This document shows, in pieces, positions 57,051 to 64,000 of a stretch of DNA of 64,000 bases (positions are counted from its first letter, which is position 1; every line of letters begins with the position of its first letter). Under the pieces are notes generated by a model. It searched no databases, was not told the DNA's origin, and saw only the letters and a program-made list of their open reading frames with translations. Position numbers and translations under genes: made by a program. The DNA is from Lineus longissimus (taxonomy: Eukaryota > Nemertea > Pilidiophora > Heteronemertea > Lineidae). Location: positions 5,639,431 through 5,703,430 of the forward strand of contig NC_088322.1 of assembly GCF_910592395.1 (NCBI RefSeq), in the 5' to 3' direction.

Positions 57051-57060
57051 TCTCGCGAGA
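57051..57060. promoter_or_regulatory. TCTCGCGAGA promoter-type palindrome
   Basis: This exact 10-bp palindrome is a known core-promoter motif in animals, linked to BANP and ZBTB33 (Kaiso). It sits 600 bp left of the TTAA element; no first exon is evident nearby. Confidence 0.3.
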
Positions 57061-57966
57061 TCCATACCAAACGAAACAATGACCTATAGCACATTTTACG
57101 GCCATTGCGGTTTAAAATGTGTTCCATAACACGCTTTATAACTCCGACACGGCCTTTTGTATCGGCCCGTTTAAATACTTAACATGTTCTGCCCTTTTGT
57201 TTTGAACTTTAACGTAATTTTTTAAAATGCATTAAGATCATTTTCACGCCATGGAAACCATGAAAATCTGAAAAAAATATGTATTTCATATGAACGACAG
57301 CGATCCTACCTTCCTCATGCGGAAAGACAATTATGTGGAGAACAACGTGAACAACATTGAGGCCCATGCACTTGTTGTGACTGTTTCTGTGCTGAGCTAC
57401 GTCATAACATAGAAGTTGGTCGTCAATTTTCAAACATGAACTTTTTTATTGAATTAAATCTGCTAGTGCATACTAACAGTCGAAGTCGTGTAATTTATGA
57501 TTAAAACAGATAACTGATATGAAAAAGGAACAGTTAGCAATTTTTCGCGCCGTTAAAACATTAAAAAGATCGTGCCACGACCAAATTCTGTCGCTGATAA
57601 CGCAAACACAATCGTTTAAAATTGGACCCCGGCAGTGGCCATTCAGCGCCACCCATGGTGTTTAAAGGCCATATATCAAGGTTTTTTGCCATTTTCTGCT
57701 GTAAGACGATTTCAAAAGTGTACCTAACACTTTATACAATACAGAAAACCCAATGCAATTAGCTCCATCCATTTTGAAGATATAGCCAATTATGTGTTTG
57801 ACAACTTGATTACCTAATCAGGCTAGCAACTGGCTTGTTAGAGCCAGGCGGCGGGTTCAGCAAAAGTTGTGATGTAGATCAGGTTATCTGTACATGTCAT
57901 GCAATCATAAAAGCAGGAGGGCCTTAATTAATTATGCACACCTGGAAGTAATGTGTTTCATTCACT

Positions 57967-58272
57967 ATGGTGTATTGTGTGGCTTCGAATTGTGTCAAGG
58001 ATAGCACAAAGAACAATCGAATGACGGATGGGACCCATTTTCATGAATTTCCAAAGCCAGTTGAACGAGAGAGGAGGAAGCTGTGGATTCGGAAGTGCAA
58101 ACGTTTGGAGTGTTGGAAGCCTGGGCCTTCGGCCAAACTTTGCAGTGATCACTTTATCGATACGGATTATCACATGAAGCCGGATATCTGCATCCAACTG
58201 AATATTAAATGCCACTTGTTAAAAACAGCTGTTCCAACCATGTCAATTGCATTTAATGCCCGAGGCTGCTGA
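57967..58272 (+). CDS. THAP-domain protein, 101 residues, within the TTAA element
   Basis: The frame starts at an ATG with A at -3 and G at +4 and encodes a complete THAP zinc finger at residues 1-91. Zinc ligands of the C2CH type are C4, C9, C59 and H62; the invariant P29, W40 and F63 are present, and the closing AVPT motif is at 88-91. After it come only ten residues before TGA. THAP domains bind DNA in a sequence-specific way; in P-element and Kolobok transposases they recognise the transposon ends. A CATAAAAG box lies about 55 bp upstream of the ATG. All key residues are intact, unlike the partner frame. Alone it could bind the element's ends and act as a repressor or a docking factor; this is inference. 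Confidence 0.9.
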   Translation: MVYCVASNCVKDSTKNNRMTDGTHFHEFPKPVERERRKLWIRKCKRLECWKPGPSAKLCSDHFIDTDYHMKPDICIQLNIKCHLLKTAVPTMSIAFNARGC

Positions 58273-58447
58273 GGTCGGTTGTTATACATAATGTGTAGGC
58301 CCTATTGGGGCCTGTGATACCGCATAGTGTCTTCTTGTGTTCCAGCCATAGCAAGGTGACAGCGACACAGGTCAGTGTCAGTGACAGCCACTGTCAATGA
58401 CAGATTATTGTCATCTGACATCTAGGCCTATCTAACGTTGCACGGCA

Positions 58448-58819
58448 TTATATCGTCACGTCAAGATGATTGTGCATAATACCGTCACTTTTCAATAGTA
58501 GTTCAGCGTCATGACATAACTGGCGATACAACACAGACGAGGCGAAACAATATTGTGCAACATCAGTCTGTTCAAAAATAATACATGTTATGCATCTGCA
58601 ACCGTCTATCAATGTCTTCTTTGCTATATCGGCAGGTCTGCCATGCAAATTGATTAACCACAAATTCTAATCACTTTCGTCCGAATGATCACTCTCATTA
58701 TGATCTAGTGATATTAATGGCTCGAACATGTACGGCTCAACGTTTAAATATCCTTCTGTATCGACCAAAACATCCTCAAATTCACTGCTCTCACTCTCTG
58801 AACTGTATGCGGAAGCCAT
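58448..58819 (-). pseudogene. Acidic protein with PYMFEP motif and Cys cluster, one in-frame stop
   Basis: The ATG at 58819 opens 50 codons: a serine- and glutamate-rich start (SSESESSEFEDV), then VEPYMFEP at 31-38 and an acidic end, stopped by TAG at 58667. The same frame continues for 72 codons to 58448 and contains DGCRCITC and, 11 residues later, another C. Without the stop the product would be about 123 residues. A PY-x-FEP segment followed by a C-x-C-x2-C cluster recalls the small zinc-binding family related to the C-terminus of P2X7 receptors, but the match is weak. It converges with the THAP frame, 175 bp between the stop codons. The stop is from mutation or a read error. Confidence 0.45.
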
Positions 58820-59058
58820 CTTGCTTTGTTCTGACTGACCTGATCTACGTCATAAAAAAATCCCTAGCGGCCACATGTGGAACTAATCTAAAGTTGTGTG
58901 TGGTGGGAAATTCAAATAGTTTAAAATTGAAAATTGAAATAACTAAATAATGACTTTATTATTAGAATTTTTTTAATGTCTGGGATCTTGTTTTTTTAAC
59001 CCTCAACATATTTCATGAGTATCAAGCATGTTTTCAAACCTTGATATATGGCCTTTAA

Positions 59059-59999
59059 TGGTATTAGGCTATCTGAGGACTTCAACTCGAAGCAGCATTT
59101 TTTTACATGTCATAGCCAAAGGACCAGTCTCTTGATTGGATGGCTTCAAATTGAAATTGTAACATGCAATGTGATTGATCAGATTCATTCTCGCATTTTG
59201 CATCTCACATCTTGCATCTCGCATTTCGAAGGAGCCTCGTGGGCTTTCGTATTTACCAGATTATATTTCAATATCTTATTACGTCCATGAGAAATTTTGT
59301 TTTATTACCAAACTTTCTGACCACTGGGTTGACGCCATTGCCGCTGTCGGGTCATGATATACGTCGCGTATATATGTGACGTTATGCAGCGGTCAATTAC
59401 AACTCTGAACCCCCCATTTCAGGGGTCGACACTGATGCGACGCCGCATCTGCGTCGCATCCTGAGGTTTCCAAAAAATCCCTAGCGTTGAATTCCTGACG
59501 AACTGAGTAAAAATCAGCGTCGAATATCGTCGAATGTCTGAAAATAACAAAGATGATCTTTGGTGAATTCCTGCGTACGGGACCGCCGAACATGCCGAAA
59601 TACCGTGGCATGTCTGGCGACCGCGGTCAGTCATCACCCATGCACGTTAAGTTTACGGTTGCTTTTATACATACACAGTGGACTGCTCTTAGGCCTATAA
59701 CAGCATCGTTATCCTGTAGATTATGTTGTTTGTTCAGTTGTGTGAATTAGTTAATTTGTGTGGCATTCCTGACGTTCACTGTTCTGACAAGTGAAAAACA
59801 GGTGATGCTCTGAAGCTCCAAAAGAGAAGAAGCCGTGAATTCCTGGAGCAAGGATCTTGTGCTCTGGGTGAGAAACTGTCGATTCGTGGACGAACCCTTT
59901 TTTCCCAGGTATCGAATAAATGTCGGGGGGGGGCAGAGCTGCCGCAATCAGTCCTTTGCGATTGTCCTCGGCCACTTGAGTTGTTTTCCGTAGGGAGGA
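59059..59999. other. Gene-free interval
   Basis: Short repeats of TTGCATCTCG-type at 59195-59230 and a GACGCCGCATCTGCGTCGCA palindrome-like piece at 59439. No gene is seen. Confidence 0.5.
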
Positions 60000-60251
60000 G
60001 TCTGTTTTATGTCAGCACATATTGTGCTCAGTAAGTTGGCGAAGTGCCGTCCTTGTCTTGGTTTGTAAGTTTACGAATCAATAGCGGTAAAGTCTAGTGT
60101 CATCTGAGCAGGTGTGACCCAAAATTGACCATCTTTGTTTGGTGACCTTTGTAGTGAGTGTTGCTCCTTGCGCCGCTCGAAATCTCTTCGGCCAGCAGTG
60201 ACCACTGGTGTCTGCGGTGGCATGCATCTAGCTTGTCAAGCATGAGTCTTG

Positions 60252-61114
60252 TTACTGCCCATTCCAGCCGTTGCTGTTGTAGAGCATATGGATACGCAGT
60301 ATAGGCATTGTAGAGATGGAGTGGTAGAGAGCCTTGCCAACGAGATCTAGTACGGTTGCTTCGGCGCGGTATACATGGTTAAGCTCTGTCTTCGTCTCAT
60401 TCATGAACCAACTTTTAAGTATCTCTGCTGCTACTGGCTTGAGCTGGTCCAGATGTTTCCGTTCTTCATCAAGGAAATCAACGCCATCAGCATATTTCAT
60501 TTCTAATGGCAGTTCGATCCAGGCTTGAGACCAGTGGGTTGTGTCTAATGAAGCTTTGAATTATGAGAGTGCAGCAGCTAATAGCAGGTGAAAAGGACTG
60601 GTGAAAGGCTTTTGCCCTGGGGTGAGCCTATTGTAGTATCAAAAGAGTCGGACAGTTCGTTTTTAACGCGGACACTTAGCTTCGTCCCTACCAGGAGAGA
60701 CCATACGAGTCTCAGTCCATTATCATTGCAGCCTGCTTGCAATAGGACACCTAAGATGCGTTTCATCTTGGTGGTATCGAAGGCTCAAGACATATCAATG
60801 CCAATCTTGTGAAAGTCTCATTTCCCTGTCATCACTACTGAGGTCAGCATTCGTTAAGCCCATACTATATCTGCACAGCTCCTACCTCTTTTAAAACCAC
60901 TTTGATAAGGTCCTGCAAAGCAGGGTAAGGTAATGATGGACAGGATCTTTCTTATACTTTTTAGCAGTGCAATTGGCCGAAGGTTGGCTGGTGGTCCTCG
61001 GCGTAGGGTAATAAGTGTGCCTTCTGGCCGAATGTTGGCTGGTGGGCCTGGGAGTAGGGTGATAAGAGTGCCTTCTCCAAGTGTCTCTAGCTCGGTGTGG
61101 TGTTCAAATGACAA
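60252..61114 (-). pseudogene. LINE reverse transcriptase (active site mutated)
   Basis: RPIALLKSIRKILS and then PYQSGFKRGRSCADIVWA (about 60980-60854) are RT motifs 1-2. VRVKNELSDSFDTTIGSPQG then KSLSPVLFTC (60690-60578) hold the 'GspQG..LSP.LF' motif. MKYADGVDFLDEERKHLDQL (60500-60441) holds the catalytic motif as YADG instead of YADD, so the second metal-binding aspartate is lost. Frameshifts separate the parts. A stretch of 17 residues (GTLITL..GPPAN.RP) is repeated in tandem before motif 1. Confidence 0.8.
60975..61076. repeat. 51-bp tandem duplication inside the LINE
   Basis: 60975-61025 and 61026-61076 are 51 bp each and about 86% identical (GGCCGAAGGTTGGCTGGTGG against GGCCGAATGTTGGCTGGTGG). 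The length is a multiple of three, so the frame is kept. Confidence 0.9.
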
Positions 61115-61406
61115 ATTGATGGCTTGGGCCGATGAGTAGGGGACAATGTTCTTTGAGCACTTGAAAAGATATCATCTGGACCGGCGGCACAGTCATTTTG
61201 GATTGAGATGATGCTAGTCCTCACTTCATCCTCTGTTATGGGGGTATGTAATAGTCGTGGGCCTCCACAAATTGTTGCAGTGGTTCATCCTGTTGGTCGG
61301 TGAACTGCCCCCCTTTAAACGCTTAGTAATGATCGAATCGCAGGATCTTGTACCACTCCTTTCGGAGGGTTTGCAGATTTTAAGCTTCAGTGTTTTTTTT
61401 GTTGTT

Positions 61407-61676
61407 CTAACAGCTTGGTGACAATTGGATTTGCTGTGTAGTGTGTGCTGTTCCCGTCCCTTTTTTCATCTCGTTAGCTGTATTTACTGCTGAGGTCGTC
61501 ATGCAGTCCAGCAAGGGGTTCAGTGCTTCATTTGGGTCCGAGCTAAGGTGTTGTTTGGTCATTGTGTTCTGCAGCTGCACCTGGTACGACTGTTTCACAT
61601 GGAGGTGTTTGCAGAGCTTTTCGATGTCAATGCGTGCCACATTGAGTCCATAGGCATTTACCACTCGGAATTTCAA
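61407..61676 (-). pseudogene. LINE endonuclease-RT linker
   Basis: MKFRVVNAYGLNVARIDIEK and then LHVKQSYQVQLQNTMTKQH match the segment that follows the endonuclease in many LINEs ('lk....kr.d...L.......f...l.n.f..L'). It lies upstream of the RT motifs on the same strand. It ends in low-complexity coding and a stop at 61407. Confidence 0.55.
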
Positions 61677-61930
61677 TATTGTGGTCCTCTTCTTATGTGG
61701 AGAATGAGGTCTAGTGTGGAGCCTTGATCACTAACGTACTTGTATGAGTTGATGTGGTTGAGAAAAGTTGGGCTGATGGCAAAGCTTAGACCTCGGTCAG
61801 CGGATGTCACCCACAAACATGATAGCACTTGGTTTCGCAGCGTGGCTGCTACTTACAGAGAAGGCCGAGTGATTGTTCACATTGTAGCTGCTGTCATATT
61901 CCCATCTTTTATCTAATGAATAGTAGTGGT

Positions 61931-64000
61931 TACATAATTCAGTCTGTGATCATGAGTGCTTTCCACGGAAACCGCTTGATCTCAAGATGAAAGTCTATAT
62001 ATATTCTATATCTTTTAAACTTTTTATCTATTCATGTCTACTATAATTTCGTGTTCCTAGATTTCATCAAAAAAGAATGTGAAGTGACGTGCAGAGATGT
62101 GAAACAATGTGCATGAATGTGAATCAAATGTGAAGAGATGTGACGACATGTAAAGTTGTGCTCAAGCCCTCTCCAATGTTTACTGTTGTGTTCTGGCTGT
62201 AACATTAAGTTGAAATCACAATTTATATGAAATCACTATTTATATTACAATTTATTGTCATAACAATTTTTAAAAGCAGGACTGGAAAAAATTAACGAGT
62301 GCGGTCTGGTGACGAGGATCAGACACGAAGGCAGTATTATATTCATCAGATACCACATAATTCCAAAAAATACAACAAAGGGTTGATTAAAAGGCAACGT
62401 TTTTACTTTTTTGGCTAAAAATCTCATTGACGTGAATGCATCATTGAAGACGCCACGATGAGAGCCAACAGTGGGGGAAATCCAACTTAATGACGTAACA
62501 AACAGTACGAGACAACAATAAATATGACATTAAGTTCATCTGAAATCCGGATATGGCAGATTGACTCCTTGCTCGTGCGGCAATTTTTTCAAACTTTCTC
62601 CAACATTAAAACACCCGCTAATTTGAAGCAAAAGCGTTCATTGAGAACACTTTCCATGATTTTGGAGAAGTTTGCGCGTACTTTGGTGGCAAATGTTGAT
62701 GTTTTTCATAGCATGTCTGACGGATCAGCGCATTTAGGGTATAATATGGTAAAAGTGCAGGATGCACGGTTTGACTCGGACAAAGTCATCATCCTCTAGG
62801 TCTTTCACGTTCCTCATAACTGACTTGTAGTTCCTTTATCGTAATGTCTTGCTTTCGCATCCCTTCCACAACCATTTTTGGGATGAGTTCCTCGCTCGCC
62901 CTTTTTTCTCAATTTATTTCAATCCTTCACCGACACCTTTAGCCAACATATCTTCCTTCTGATACTTATCTGTAGAATAGGTATCATTGTAATCATGTTA
63001 AACATGTTGCATTTTCATCCGTTGAGGTATTCAATGAAGTGTTGTCACTTTCATTTTCACTCGGGCTATTCTCAGACATGCTATTGTTTCGTCCTCCTCG
63101 ACACCAAAGCTTGGGACCTCATGCTGTACCTCATGGTGACGTCCAAGACTACAAAAAGAGGAGAGTAATCTTGGCTGCCCTATTCACAACGTACATACAT
63201 ATCCTTACTATTTGAAAGCCAAACCACAAATGACCAAACTAAGAAAGTGTGAACCGTATTTACATTTTAAGAAGACCAATTTAATCAAAAACTTTTACAT
63301 TCTTTTAAATTCTGCACATCACTCCACAAAATATCTTTACATTTCCTTGACACCCGTGCGTGTGTACCGATTCATATCCCAGCACATCTCTTCACATTCG
63401 CGTCATATCCCAACATATCCCAGCATAGCCTATCTGTTCATATTCGATACGTTTGGCACATCTAGCTTCAGTTTTGGGTACGCTATTTAGATGTCCTATT
63501 TGGCCAATTTAGGTCAAATCAGGTTTTAAAAAGTCGTGATATCTAAATATATCTGGTTGCCAGAGAGTTAAGGATGTTTATATTGTCCAATGGAACCAAC
63601 TGCTCCGAAAGCCAACTGAGCAGCTTTTGTTAGAGAAAAGGATATTTAAGATAGCAGAAGTTTCACCATATTCTGACTCCTTTGGTCAAGACTCTATAGC
63701 TTGACGGAATATTCTCTTTCTTTTGCACTTACATTAACCCTCCATTATCAAGAGTGTTATAGAAGAAGAAAAAAACAATGAAACCAAATTGTCATTGACT
63801 GGGGACTTGCGTAACCAAGAACATGACAATGGTATAATAATGTGCGATAAAGTACGACTGGTAGCCCGATACTCGTTCATCGTTAACAATGCAGCTCGAG
63901 CATATTACTCAATATCATGCCTCAGGTCAAAATCCGTAAATGTAGGTAGGAAGTTGACCTGGATTTGCGAGTATCACCACAAAACGTTACGTGCATTTTG
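61931..64000. other. Gene-poor interval with mirrored ATGTGA-rich stretches
   Basis: At 62080-62160 the unit (A)ATGTGA recurs about eight times; at 63330-63430 related units occur on the other strand (TCTCTTCACATTCGCG, TATCCCAACATATCCCAGCA). They may be the ends of one element of about 1.35 kb, but the match is loose. The 91-codon frame at 62524-62799 has a coding-like look without a known family. Confidence 0.4.

Larger units (their letters stand above)
55861..57660. other. Gene-poor interval
   Basis: TAACGTTAACGATAACATT at 56146 and its mirror form a palindrome reminiscent of the TTAACGTTA-rich MITE at 5.1-5.5 kb. The rest holds no recognisable gene. Confidence 0.5.
57666..59054. mobile_element. 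Kolobok-like element, 1,389 bp, TTAA target duplication
   Basis: The left end AGGCCATATATCAAGGTTT (57666-57684) is mirrored perfectly at 59036-59054, and TTAA lies directly outside on both sides (57662-57665, 59055-59058). TTAA duplications are made by the piggyBac and Kolobok superfamilies, and Kolobok transposases carry an N-terminal THAP domain, which is found here on +. A second frame on - converges on it. The space between the ends is filled by the two short frames and their leaders, so no DDE catalytic domain can be present. It must depend on a transposase from elsewhere. The perfect ends suggest a recent insertion. Confidence 0.85.
60000..61930 (-). mobile_element. Decayed LINE on minus strand
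   Basis: Read from right to left, the end of the endonuclease (near 61900-61680), the linker, the RT motifs and the region after RT follow in the usual order of LINE second frames. Many stops and shifts break it. I cannot fix the clade. The 3' end of the element lies near 60000-60100. Confidence 0.75.

Noticed and set aside
62524-62799. 91-codon frame on +
   Set aside because: Looks slightly coding, but there is no known motif, and frames on the other strand look equally plausible. Mentioned only within the interval entry.

Overview
This 64 kb window reads as AT-rich, intron-era animal DNA, most likely from a marine invertebrate. It has no bacterial-style operons, has long gene-free stretches, and is packed with eukaryotic transposable elements in many states of decay: DIRS-like tyrosine-recombinase retroelements, Ty3/gypsy-like and BEL/Pao-like LTR elements, two LINEs, a PIF/Harbinger transposase, a Kolobok-like THAP element, and many foldback or MITE elements. 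This mix is common in amphioxus, hemichordates, echinoderms and molluscs. The species cannot be fixed from the sequence, and no complete conserved host gene is visible.

Layout. 1-5.5 kb holds nested non-autonomous DNA transposons and foldback MITEs. 5.57-7.52 kb is a DIRS-like retrotransposon remnant (RT end, RNase H, downstream domain, start of the tyrosine recombinase). 9.0-11.9 kb is a Ty3/gypsy-like remnant with gag zinc knuckles, protease and RT, and a deletion that removes RNase H and most of the integrase. 11.96-13.4 kb is a PIF/Harbinger remnant with inverted repeats and a 3'-truncated transposase. A 140-codon frame with one stop follows at 13.55 kb. 15.25-16.54 kb is a LINE reverse-transcriptase fragment inside a foldback MITE; a copy of the MITE without the LINE lies at 30.3 kb. 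18.5-19.0 and 23.6-24.4 kb hold decayed coding remnants that I cannot name. 27.5-28.3 kb is a BEL/Pao-like gag remnant. 34.9-37.7 kb is a mosaic of recent, nearly identical local duplications. 38.6-39.2 kb is a promoter-like segment with a possible short gene or pseudogene. 40.6-41.6 kb is a minisatellite split by a 584-bp hAT-like MITE with a perfect 8-bp target duplication. 44-47 kb holds two further palindromic elements, and 53.7-55.3 kb a 1.6-kb palindrome with arms of about 410 bp.

The most interesting unit is 57,662-59,058. It is a 1,389-bp element with perfect 19-bp terminal inverted repeats and TTAA on both sides. It carries two convergent short reading frames: an intact THAP zinc-finger protein on + and an acidic protein with a PYMFEP motif and a cysteine cluster on -, broken by one stop codon. 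TTAA targets plus a THAP domain point to the Kolobok superfamily, but there is no room for a transposase catalytic domain. It looks like a non-autonomous element that kept only the DNA-binding module and a second protein. 60.0-61.9 kb is a decayed minus-strand LINE whose RT active site has lost an aspartate. The rest is gene-poor DNA with small repeats and homopolymers.

All calls come from reading the sequence by eye. Family names rest on recognisable motifs; no search was run.
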